From an uncultured Bacteroidota bacterium (GTDB lineage: Bacteria; Bacteroidota; Bacteroidia; Bacteroidales; F082): 15,594 nt of DNA. The DNA lies in contig UQNO01000043.1 in NCBI GenBank assembly GCA_900542475.1, positions 1-15,594 on the forward strand, in the 5' to 3' direction. Below, one piece after another: positions 9,218 through 15,594 of the stretch. The notes under the pieces were generated by a model. The model did not search any database. It was given only the letters and a program-made list of their open reading frames with translations, and had not been told where the DNA came from. Numbering within the stretch: the stretch's first letter is position 1; the number at the start of each line of letters is the position of its first letter. The position numbers were made by a program, and so were the translations under genes.

Positions 9218-9610
9218 ATGGCGTCAATATTTTCAAAAATAGTGGCAGGTGAGATTCCTTGCTATAAAATCGCTGAAAACGACAAGTTTTTCGCGTTCTT
9301 CGACATCAGTCCGCTCGTTCCGGGTCACACTCTGGTGATTCCGAAAAAAGAAGAAGATTATATCTTCGACATTTCCGATGCCGACCTTGCCGAGATGACG
9401 GTATTTGCGAAGAAAATCGCCGTGGCTATAAAGAAAGCCTTCCCATGCAAGAAAGTCGGAATGGCAGTGATAGGACTCGAAGTGCCTCATGCACACATCC
9501 ATCTCGTGCCGATGCAGAAAGAGGGCGACCTTGACTTCCGACGCGAGAAGATGCATCCTACGGAAGAGCAGTTTAAAGAATGGCAAAAGAAAATCGTTGA
9601 TAATTTGTAA
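9218..9610 (+). CDS. HIT-family nucleotide hydrolase/transferase (Hint-like)
   Basis: The 130-residue product is a complete histidine-triad protein. The N-terminal part (SIFSKIVAGEIPCYKIAEND) and the central SPLVPGHTLVIPKK are typical of the Hint branch. The catalytic triad HAHIHLVPM has His at 91, 93 and 95. Hint proteins hydrolyse the phosphoramidate or phosphoester bond of AMP-linked compounds, such as aminoacyl-adenylates, in the cytoplasm. The native substrate is rarely known. The start lies 2 nt after greA and the stop 3 nt before the methyltransferase, so the three genes are very likely cotranscribed. The neighbours give no clear functional hint beyond a general RNA and nucleotide theme. 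Confidence 0.93.
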   Translation: MASIFSKIVAGEIPCYKIAENDKFFAFFDISPLVPGHTLVIPKKEEDYIFDISDADLAEMTVFAKKIAVAIKKAFPCKKVGMAVIGLEVPHAHIHLVPMQKEGDLDFRREKMHPTEEQFKEWQKKIVDNL

Positions 9611-9613
9611 AAG

Positions 9614-10783
9614 ATGGAAGACACTTTTAAAATGGTTGCAAAGACAATGGCGGGAATAGAAAATATTCTTGCCGAGGAGCTTGCAGCCATGGGTGCGCAA
9701 AATGTGGAGGTCTTGAACCGTGCCGTAAGCTTTGAGGGCGACAAGGCGTTGATGTACAAGGCGAATTATTGTTGCCGCACGGCGTTGCGAATACTGAAAC
9801 CGATAAATAGTTTCGTGGCTCGCAATGAGTTGATGCTGTATAATAATATCGTTAAAATAAAATGGCATGAGATTTTCAATATCAACGAGACGTTTGCTAT
9901 TGACGCCGTGACGAGTGGCAATTATTTCACCCACTCTCACTATGTGGCTTTGAAGGTGAAAGATGCCATCGCCGACGAGTTCCGTGAGCATTTTGGAGCG
10001 CGTCCGTCGGTGGATGTCGATAATCCTGATTTGAGAATCAATGTGCATATAGAGAATGAGAGAGTCACGCTTTCATTCGACAGTTCCGGCGACTCATTGC
10101 ACAAGCGCGGATATAGAAAGGCTGTTGACAAAGCCCCAATGAGCGAGGTTTTGGCGGCAGGTTTGATAAAACTGACCGGCTGGCAGTGCGACAGCAATTT
10201 CGTTGACTGCATGTGCGGGTCGGGCACCATTCCGATTGAAGCCGCAATGATGGCGATGGGCATTCCAGCGGGATTCTTCCGTAAAAAATGGGGTTTCATG
10301 ACATGGCACGACTTCGACAAAGAACTGTGGAACAATGTTGTGCTGGACGCCGGCGCCGAGATGAAAGAGTTCGAGTACGAGATACTCGCATCTGACCACT
10401 CGGCAAAAGCCGTGGAGATAGCGAGGGCAAATATTGAAAACGCTCATCTTAATCATGATATAAAACTTAGTAAACAAGATATGTTCGAGATGGTGCCACC
10501 CGAAGGCGGCGGTATCATGATTATCAACCCGCCGTACGGCGAGCGTATGGAAGAGAGAGACCTTGTTGACTTTTATAAAGGCATAGGCGATGCTTTGAAG
10601 AAGAATTTCAAGGGTTTTGAAGCATGGATTATCAGCTCTAACAACGACGCGATAAAACTCATCGGACTGAAACCCTCGCAGAAAATCAATATTTATAACG
10701 GTCCGTTGGAATGCAAATTCGAGAAGTTCGAGATTTTCGAGGGTTCGTATAAAGACAAAAAAATCAGAGAAAACACACTGTAG
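9614..10783 (+). CDS. THUMP-domain SAM-dependent RNA methyltransferase (RlmL-type)
   Basis: The 389-residue product has an N-terminal THUMP region (about 45-155) that binds RNA, the family motif DSSGDSLHKRGYR at 156-168, and a Rossmann methyltransferase domain. That domain carries the SAM-binding motif DCMCGSGTIPIEAA at 198-211 and the catalytic motif NPPYGER at 305-311, typical of exocyclic-amine (N2-guanine) methylation. This is COG0116, the N-terminal half of E. coli RlmKL, which makes m2G2445 in 23S rRNA. The RlmK half is absent, as is usual outside gammaproteobacteria. The likely role is 23S rRNA m2G modification, though the exact base is inferred. It is the last gene of the greA operon, and its stop codon abuts an inverted-repeat element. 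Confidence 0.9.
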   Translation: MEDTFKMVAKTMAGIENILAEELAAMGAQNVEVLNRAVSFEGDKALMYKANYCCRTALRILKPINSFVARNELMLYNNIVKIKWHEIFNINETFAIDAVTSGNYFTHSHYVALKVKDAIADEFREHFGARPSVDVDNPDLRINVHIENERVTLSFDSSGDSLHKRGYRKAVDKAPMSEVLAAGLIKLTGWQCDSNFVDCMCGSGTIPIEAAMMAMGIPAGFFRKKWGFMTWHDFDKELWNNVVLDAGAEMKEFEYEILASDHSAKAVEIARANIENAHLNHDIKLSKQDMFEMVPPEGGGIMIINPPYGERMEERDLVDFYKGIGDALKKNFKGFEAWIISSNNDAIKLIGLKPSQKINIYNGPLECKFEKFEIFEGSYKDKKIRENTL

Positions 10784-10784
10784 C

Positions 10785-10929
10785 CGTCATTTCGACCGAA
10801 GTTGACAAGCGTAGTGGAGGCTTGAGCTTGCGAAAGCATTCACCTTTGGTGGACAAATCTCCCGTAACATGGAAACTCCTCTGTTCGCACGAGGTTTTTA
10901 CATCTCGCTTCACTTCAGTCGAAATGACG
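10785..10929. repeat. Intergenic inverted-repeat element (GTCATTTCGAC type)
   Basis: The 145-bp element is bounded by 12-bp perfect inverted ends: CGTCATTTCGAC at 10785-10796 and GTCGAAATGACG at 10918-10929. Pairing extends inward to 16 of 17 positions (GAAG/CTTC after one mismatch). The interior (GCGTAGTGGAGG, ACAAATCTCCCG, CATCTCGCTTC) resembles degenerate copies of a dispersed repeat seen between genes of many Bacteroidota, from memory. Runs of T directly follow the right end (10930-10947), so a transcript leaving the methyltransferase gene could end here. No ORF lies inside. It is probably a non-coding MITE- or REP-like element that doubles as terminator. Confidence 0.75.
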
Positions 10930-10947
10930 TTTTTTCATTTTTTTTTC

Positions 10948-10978
10948 TTGCATTTGTAAAAACACATTGTTAATTTTG
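10948..10978 (+). promoter_or_regulatory. Promoter of the multidomain oxidoreductase gene
   Basis: A perfect -7 box TAATTTTG lies at 10971-10978 and a -33 TTG at 10948-10950, with a 20-nt spacer. A transcript would start near 10985 and carry a leader of about 30 nt. The -7 box overlaps a TTTGCAAA palindrome that recurs downstream. Confidence 0.7.
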
Positions 10979-11009
10979 CAAATCATTTCAGAAGTTAATT
11001 TGCAAAATC
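10969..11009 (+). repeat. Two near-identical TTTGCAAA-centred repeats in the promoter region
   Basis: GTTAATTTTGCAAATC (10969-10984) and GTTAATTTGCAAAATC (10994-11009) form a direct repeat at 25-nt offset. Each contains the perfect palindrome TTTGCAAA (10975-10982 and 10999-11006), 24 bp apart. The first overlaps the -7 box and the second lies in the leader just before the ATG at 11017. This fits a two-site operator. It could also be a degenerate second promoter, because TTTGCA is part of the usual Bacteroidota -7 region. Confidence 0.45.
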
Positions 11010-11016
11010 GAACTGT

Positions 11017-14000
11017 ATGTATAAAATAACCAAACATCCTATTCTTGACATCGCGGAATGCGAGTTGGTAGAGTTTCTTTATGATGGCAAAAAAGTGACG
11101 GGTAAGAAAGGCTACACTATTGCGGCGGCCTTGCATCAGGTCGGACTTTCTGTTCACAGCCATAGCTTGGACGGACGTAACCGAAGTCTAAACTGCGGTA
11201 TTGGAAAATGCGGCGCTTGCGAGATGCTGGTCGATGGCAAGATTCGTCGTATCTGCATCACATTGGTTGACGGAGTGAAAGAGGTGACACCTATCAACAA
11301 CGAGGCCAATGTGCTTCCGGAGGTCAAGAAGCAGCATCCACGCGAGGTGAAGGTTTATAAGACCCAGGTGGCAATCGTCGGCGCCGGTCCGGCGGGGCTC
11401 GCTTGTCGCGAGCAGCTTAACGCCTTTGGTATCAGCAACATCGTTGTTGACAACAACGCCAATATCGGTGGACAGTTCAACATGCAGACACATCAGTTTT
11501 TTTTCTTTGAGAAAGAGAAGAAATTCGGCGGCATGCGTGGTTTCGACATCGCAAAAACCTTGGCTGGCGACAATCACGAGGGCATTCTTTTGAACAATAC
11601 CGTGTGGGATATCCTCGAAGGTGGTCGCGTGGCCATCAAGAATATCGTAAATGACGAAGTGGGCTACATTGATGCTCAATATCTTGTAGTTGCCACCGGT
11701 GCGGTACCATTCATGCCGACATTCGAGAACGACGATGTACCCGGTGTATATACCGCCGCGGTGTTTCAGAAGATGATGAACCAGGAGCATACCTTGTTAG
11801 GGAAGAAGGTTCTTACTGTTGGGGCTGGCAACATCGGTTATCTGACTTCATATCAGGGAATGCAGGCTGGTGCGACTATCAAGGCTATCATTGAGGCCCT
11901 GCCCCGCGAAGGTGGTTTCCCGGTGCAAGCGAACCGTGTGCGCCGCCTTGGTATCCCTATCATGACAGGCTATACTCTGGTACGCGCCATTCCTAATTCC
12001 GATTACACCGGAATCACCGGCGCTGTCATCGCTCAATGTGAGAACTTCAAGCCTGTGCCGGGCACCGAACAGGTTATCGACGACATCGACATCATCAATA
12101 TATGTACCGGTTTGATTCCTGACAGTCAACTCCTCGTGAAAGGTCGCGAGGTGTTTGGATTGAACACATACGGCGCAGGCGACGCCATACGCATCGGCGA
12201 AGGTACCAGCGCAGTGCTCCGTGGCAAACAAGTCGCTTATGAAGTGGCCCAATCTATTGGCATCCGCTTCAATTATGACGATTATTTAGATGTTTCCAAA
12301 CAATATATCGACTCGCAACAGCATCCGGAAAGATTGCTTGAGAAACCCAACCTGCCTACACCGGAACGTATGCGACTCAAGGCTTTCGTACAAGCCGACT
12401 GCCTCTATGGATTTGCCTGCAACCCCTGCTCGTTCAGCTGCCCGCAAGGAGCCATTACAAAACCTTCGACTAACAGCACGCCAACAATTGACTACAACAA
12501 GTGTATCGGCTGTATGCTGTGCGTCTCCAATTGTCCAGGTCTGGCAATATTTGGCTATGACGTTCAGAAGTCAACATGCTTCCTTCCTATCGAATACGAT
12601 GTTCAAGAAGGTGCGGAAGTATATCTCGTTGACAACGACGGTCAGAAGATTGGCGAAGGTGTCATAGAGAAGATTCTCAAGAAGTCGAATAAAACTAATG
12701 TCGCCAGGGTGAAGGCACGCTCGTCACGTCCATCAGGAGAGGCGAGCAGAGTGTTCGAGTTGACAGATGTGAAAGGCTTTATCCTGAAAGACCGTTATAA
12801 TGCCAACAAGGAACTTACCACTCCTCTCTCACAAAAGAATGTGGCTGAAGGCGAGACATACGTCTGCCATTGCGAAGACATAAAACTTGACAAGGTGCTT
12901 GATGTCATCGGCGACCGCAAGACTATTTCTGTCGATGAGTTGAAACATATCACTCGTCTGGGCATGGGTCCTTGTCGTGGCAAACGCTGCATTCCTCGCG
13001 CGCGTCAGATTCTCCGTTCATACGGTATTGAGCTGGTAGGCGACGCCACACCGCGCGCCCCTCTGTCCAACCAGGTCGGCCTTGGCGACCTTTATAACCC
13101 GCATACCAAAGAGGTGTTCGTGTTTCCGGAGATGAACGAGGTCAAGAAAGAGCAGGTCGAGGTGTTCATCGCCGGCGGCGGTATAGCCGGCAGCGCCTTG
13201 TTCCGTTACTTCGCGGAGGCCGGCAAGAAACCTGTCATGGTTAACCACAGCCACGGTGCCTCGTGGCGTTGTATCGGCGGCGGTCGTCCGGCGTTCTCAA
13301 ACCCCGACATCGCCGACATCGCAGTGCACAACCACGAGATTTTCAAAAACATGCAGAAGGAACATAACATCAACTACCACCCGACGCATTATGTCAACTT
13401 GGTACATGATGAAGCCACCTACAAGTCTCTCGATGCCTCGCGCGCTTGGAGCGATGCGTATATGGTTGACCGCAAGGACTTCAAGAAAGAAATATCGCCG
13501 CTTTGGGACGATAAGAAGACCACCTACAGCCACGCTTTGATTACCCGTGACTGCTGGCAAGCCACACCAGGCCGTGTCATCGATTATATCCGGGCCATAG
13601 GTGTGCAGAATGGCGGTCGTTATTATGAAGACTGCGAGTTGCTTAACGTTCAGAAGGCCAACGGACATTATGTCGCATTGGTGCGCACCCACGAGGGCGC
13701 GTTTGTTGAGTACACCTGCGAGCATTTTGTCAACGCACTGGGCTGGGGCGCGGAAAAATTCAACGATATGCTTGGCCTTGACACGGGTCTGTATCCTGTC
13801 AAACACCAGGCTTTTATCACACGCCGTCTGCCTATGATGGGACCTGACGGAGGTCCGTTGGACATGATTATCGACCGTCGTCATTACAAAGGCTTCAGTG
13901 CTGTTTACGGACAGCAGTGGGCGCACACAGGACAAATCATCGGCTGCGCCAGCCCCGACACCGACGCTTACGAGGCGCGTCAAAATATCAAGTACAACAG

Positions 14001-14280
14001 CAAGGAGTTTTTGGAGATAGTGTCAGAAGTCTTTGCCGAATGGATTCCGAATCTTGGAGAGGTCAGCTTCCTGGCTTGCTGGGCGGGACGTTACACAGAG
14101 CCACGCTATATCGTTGACCCGGAGGCGGGACAGCTGACAGGCTTGCGCGGCCACGGCTTCATGCTCAGTCAATATCTCGCTAAACTTTATGTCGATAAAT
14201 ATCTCGGCAAACCGGTCCCAGGCTACATGGAAGACCTTAAAATTACAGGCAAGGGCTTGAGCGAAAATGCGTTTAAATAG
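11017..14280 (+). CDS. Single-chain multidomain flavin/iron-sulfur amino-acid (or amine) dehydrogenase
   Basis: The 1087-residue product fuses five modules. (1) Plant-type [2Fe-2S] domain: C60, C65, C68, C80. (2) FAD/NAD(P) disulfide-reductase-like domain: GAGPAG at 122-127 and a second nucleotide fold GAGNIG at 269-274. (3) Dicluster ferredoxin: C462, C468, C471, C475 and C496, C499, C502, C506. (4) BFD-like [2Fe-2S] domain: C617, C619, C653, C658 (CxC then CX4C). (5) DAO-type FAD domain: GGGIAG at 720-725, GASWRCIGGGRPAF at 747-760 and LRGHGF near 1043-1048. Modules 1, 2+4 and 5 correspond to HcnA, HcnB and HcnC and to hydroxyproline, octopine or proline dehydrogenase subunits. By analogy, module 5 oxidises an amino or imino acid and electrons pass through the Fe-S centres to module 2. 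No signal peptide is seen, so it is probably cytoplasmic. Substrate and acceptor are unknown. It is monocistronic. Confidence 0.88.
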   Translation: MYKITKHPILDIAECELVEFLYDGKKVTGKKGYTIAAALHQVGLSVHSHSLDGRNRSLNCGIGKCGACEMLVDGKIRRICITLVDGVKEVTPINNEANVLPEVKKQHPREVKVYKTQVAIVGAGPAGLACREQLNAFGISNIVVDNNANIGGQFNMQTHQFFFFEKEKKFGGMRGFDIAKTLAGDNHEGILLNNTVWDILEGGRVAIKNIVNDEVGYIDAQYLVVATGAVPFMPTFENDDVPGVYTAAVFQKMMNQEHTLLGKKVLTVGAGNIGYLTSYQGMQAGATIKAIIEALPREGGFPVQANRVRRLGIPIMTGYTLVRAIPNSDYTGITGAVIAQCENFKPVPGTEQVIDDIDIINICTGLIPDSQLLVKGREVFGLNTYGAGDAIRIGEGTSAVLRGKQVAYEVAQSIGIRFNYDDYLDVSKQYIDSQQHPERLLEKPNLPTPERMRLKAFVQADCLYGFACNPCSFSCPQGAITKPSTNSTPTIDYNKCIGCMLCVSNCPGLAIFGYDVQKSTCFLPIEYDVQEGAEVYLVDNDGQKIGEGVIEKILKKSNKTNVARVKARSSRPSGEASRVFELTDVKGFILKDRYNANKELTTPLSQKNVAEGETYVCHCEDIKLDKVLDVIGDRKTISVDELKHITRLGMGPCRGKRCIPRARQILRSYGIELVGDATPRAPLSNQVGLGDLYNPHTKEVFVFPEMNEVKKEQVEVFIAGGGIAGSALFRYFAEAGKKPVMVNHSHGASWRCIGGGRPAFSNPDIADIAVHNHEIFKNMQKEHNINYHPTHYVNLVHDEATYKSLDASRAWSDAYMVDRKDFKKEISPLWDDKKTTYSHALITRDCWQATPGRVIDYIRAIGVQNGGRYYEDCELLNVQKANGHYVALVRTHEGAFVEYTCEHFVNALGWGAEKFNDMLGLDTGLYPVKHQAFITRRLPMMGPDGGPLDMIIDRRHYKGFSAVYGQQWAHTGQIIGCASPDTDAYEARQNIKYNSKEFLEIVSEVFAEWIPNLGEVSFLACWAGRYTEPRYIVDPEAGQLTGLRGHGFMLSQYLAKLYVDKYLGKPVPGYMEDLKITGKGLSENAFK

Positions 14281-14303
14281 AACTTGTAAATCTTAAAAAA
14301 CAC

Positions 14304-14330
14304 AAACCCGAGTGGCTATCTCTCGGGTTT
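14304..14330. terminator. Shared convergent terminator hairpin
   Basis: A perfect 9-bp stem (AAACCCGAG 14304-14312 with CTCGGGTTT 14322-14330) has a 9-nt loop. On the minus strand it is followed by GTGTTTTTT, a good U-tract ending the acyltransferase transcript. On the plus strand only TTTTGTCTT follows, so it is weaker for the oxidoreductase gene. The right arm encodes the last Lys-Pro-Glu of the acyltransferase, and that gene's stop codon lies in the loop. Confidence 0.8.
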
Positions 14331-15422
14331 TGTCTTATACAACAGCCTTTGAACCCAATCACACACGACTTTTGCTGAAAGCGAAATGAGAAATACTTCG
14401 AGGAAAAACAAAAGTGCGAAAAGCACGGTGATTATGGGGCTGTGAAAATTTTTCGACAGACACACGAACTGCCATCTGAACATGCCGTGAACAACAAAAA
14501 TGAACATGGAAATGTTGCCGATATATATCATTATTCGGCGCATAGTGTTCGGTTTTGGATTCCAACTCGTCACTTTGATGAAAACATAGATGAAAATGTA
14601 TGTCATGCTTAAGAATGTGAGAGGGAAGAAAGCCTCATGGAAATTCCCTGACACAAACACTGTCAATGCAAGCAGAAGAGCCCATGGATTTGTGTCGAGA
14701 TGCTTTTTTTCAGCAAGATAGATGCCAAGGCAAAACTCGGGAAAGTGCGCGAGACATTGTCCCATTATGCTGACACCGCCTTCGAATTTTATGTTGAAAT
14801 ATACATAATATACAATGAAATACGATATTGTTGATATTATGACAAATGCCTTGAAACCATGCTTTTTAATAAGTTTGTACAGCAAAGGGAAGAAGATATA
14901 CAATTGGATTATGAATCCGAAAAACCACCAAGGACCGCAAAGACTCATCGTTTCGCCGGGAATAAAGACATGAATGAATAACAATTTGTAAACCATGCTT
15001 AAGTACTCTTCTTTAGTTGGTATTTGATATGTCATGGTGATTTTGGACAAGATATAGACGACTAATCCAATGATAAGCAGCGGATAAATTTTCTTGAGTC
15101 GGTCAACCATGAAGCGACCCCAGGCTTTCTCTTTGCCCTGAAACGATTTTGCTAAACCGTAGCCGCTGATGAAAATGAAAATCTGGACTCCAAAATGACC
15201 GAGATAACTGAACAGAATGTTAATAAATTCCCATGGCGAATCGACAAAAGCCTGCAAAAAAATATAAATGTGCTCCGTCTTGAAGTAAAACTCGTTTTCA
15301 GTGCTGTCGATAGGTGGAACCCAATGGAAAAAATTATGGAACAATATCAACAAAATGGCGACTCCCTTGATAATTGCGACCTGCTCCTTTGTGAATGGCG
15401 CTATAGTTGTTTTAATACTCAT
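14316..15422 (-). CDS. Acyltransferase-3 family integral membrane protein
   Basis: The 368-residue product has about ten hydrophobic segments. It shows the acyltransferase-3 (OafA/NodX/WecH-like) pattern: a first helix IIKGVAILLILFHNFFHW at 17-34 with conserved His29, FISGYGLAKSF at 84-94, RFMVDRLKKIYP at 103-114 with Arg108, GPWWFFGFIIQLY at 163-175 and FPEFCLGIYLAE at 227-238. The last region holds IGNISMFIFVVHG at 301-313. Such proteins move acetyl or other acyl groups across the inner membrane onto sugars of polysaccharide, lipid or glycolipid acceptors. The acceptor here is unknown, and no glycan cluster is visible in the window. It converges with the oxidoreductase gene and diverges from a lipoprotein gene. 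The ATG at 15422 gives the full conserved N-terminus. Confidence 0.88.
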   Translation of the reverse strand: MSIKTTIAPFTKEQVAIIKGVAILLILFHNFFHWVPPIDSTENEFYFKTEHIYIFLQAFVDSPWEFINILFSYLGHFGVQIFIFISGYGLAKSFQGKEKAWGRFMVDRLKKIYPLLIIGLVVYILSKITMTYQIPTKEEYLSMVYKLLFIHVFIPGETMSLCGPWWFFGFIIQLYIFFPLLYKLIKKHGFKAFVIISTISYFIVYYVYFNIKFEGGVSIMGQCLAHFPEFCLGIYLAEKKHLDTNPWALLLALTVFVSGNFHEAFFPLTFLSMTYIFIYVFIKVTSWNPKPNTMRRIMIYIGNISMFIFVVHGMFRWQFVCLSKNFHSPIITVLFALLFFLEVFLISLSAKVVCDWVQRLLYKTKPER

Positions 15423-15441
15423 TTCTTGTCAATTACAACCG

Positions 15442-15474
15442 CAAAAATAAGGAAAAAAATACTTATTATATCAA
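15442..15474 (-). promoter_or_regulatory. Candidate promoter of the acyltransferase gene
   Basis: On the minus strand, TATTTTTG (15449 to 15442) matches the -7 consensus exactly. The nearest TTG (15474-15472) is 22 nt upstream, longer than the usual 18-20, so the -33 part is weak. The start would fall about 15-20 nt before the ATG. Confidence 0.45.
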
Positions 15475-15491
15475 AAAAAAGAGTACTTTTG
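15463..15491 (+). promoter_or_regulatory. Candidate promoter of the lipoprotein gene
   Basis: TACTTTTG at 15484-15491 matches the -7 consensus exactly. Only TTA (15463-15465) sits at the -33 position. Transcription from here would start roughly 5-10 nt before the ATG at 15503, so the mRNA would be nearly leaderless. It interleaves with the opposing acyltransferase promoter in an 80-bp divergent gap (15423-15502). Confidence 0.5.
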
Positions 15492-15502
15492 CAAAAAATA
15501 TC

Positions 15503-15594
15503 ATGAAAATCATTGTATTTAAAATATCTAAAATTTTGGTTTTTATCATGGTTCTGGCTGTGATGGCTGGTTGTTGTGATGTTAAGAAAAAAGG
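15503..15594 (+). CDS. Putative lipoprotein, N-terminus only (runs off the right edge)
   Basis: An open frame starts with ATG at 15503 and continues to the window end (30 full codons, no stop). The translation begins MKIIVFKISK, followed by a hydrophobic stretch and AVMAGCC, a lipoprotein signal peptide with the lipobox Cys at about residue 24 (MAGC; Met at -3 is less usual). The next residues are CDVKKK, without a clear acidic surface-export signal. A promoter-like -7 box lies just upstream. The product cannot be identified from this fragment. Confidence 0.65.
   Translation, partial: MKIIVFKISKILVFIMVLAVMAGCCDVKKK

Noticed and set aside
9233..10048. 271-codon open frame on the minus strand
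   Set aside because: It lies opposite the HIT and methyltransferase genes, which are clearly real; its translation has no recognisable domain and it has no promoter or spacing of its own.
11188..11790. 200-codon open frame on the minus strand
   Set aside because: It is antisense to the [2Fe-2S] and FAD domains and is best explained by codon bias of the real gene.
13297..13983. 228-codon open frame on the minus strand
   Set aside because: It is fully antisense to the DAO domain of the oxidoreductase and its product matches nothing I recognise.
11017..14280. Calling the enzyme hydrogen cyanide synthase or sarcosine oxidase
   Set aside because: Modules are shared with HcnABC and the SoxA N-terminus, but the extra dicluster ferredoxin, the single-chain form and the lack of a SoxA aminomethyltransferase-like domain do not support either name.
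1..15594. CRISPR arrays, tRNA, rRNA or transposase genes
   Set aside because: No regularly spaced direct repeats, no tRNA or rRNA sequence that I recognise and no transposase-like reading frame were seen.

Overview
The window looks like chromosomal DNA of a member of the Bacteroidota, most likely Bacteroidales. The evidence is a TonB-dependent receptor with a SusC-like barrel, a type IX secretion (T9SS) type A sorting domain, a PorV/PorQ-family outer-membrane protein, several promoters with the Bacteroidota -7 box TAnnTTTG, little use of strong Shine-Dalgarno sites, and an intergenic inverted repeat of the GTCATTTCGAC type that is common in this phylum. The organism cannot be named from the sequence.

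Region 1 (1-8630) is a same-strand surface cluster. It holds the 3' part of a TonB-dependent receptor, a 1453-residue secreted protein with a T9SS type A sorting domain, and a PorV/PorQ-family barrel protein. Gaps of 22 and 32 nt suggest one transcript whose promoter lies left of the window. The likely logic is a large surface or secreted protein, a PorV-like protein that may help carry it through T9SS, and a receptor for uptake or envelope signalling. The substrate is unknown.

Region 2 (8637-10783) is a compact housekeeping operon: greA, a HIT-family nucleotide-binding hydrolase, and a THUMP-domain rRNA methyltransferase of the RlmL type, with gaps of 2 and 3 nt. It has its own promoter just after the PorV-like gene. 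Between promoter and greA lies a terminator-like hairpin, so greA may be controlled by attenuation. The operon ends in a 145-bp inverted-repeat element.

Region 3 (10948-14280) is a single gene with its own promoter and a pair of TTTGCAAA palindromes. Its 1087-residue product joins in one chain the parts that are separate subunits in HcnABC, hydroxyproline dehydrogenase and related enzymes: a plant-type [2Fe-2S] domain, an FAD/NAD(P) disulfide-reductase-like domain, a 2x[4Fe-4S] ferredoxin, a BFD-like [2Fe-2S] domain and a DAO-type FAD dehydrogenase. It is probably an amino- or imino-acid (or amine) dehydrogenase feeding electrons to an unknown acceptor.

Region 4 (14304-15594) has a minus-strand acyltransferase-3 family membrane protein that converges on the oxidoreductase gene. 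The two share a terminator hairpin whose stem lies partly inside the acyltransferase reading frame. Divergent from the acyltransferase, the start of a small lipoprotein gene runs off the right edge. No tRNA, rRNA, CRISPR array or insertion sequence was seen, and no stretch over 300 nt lacks a gene.
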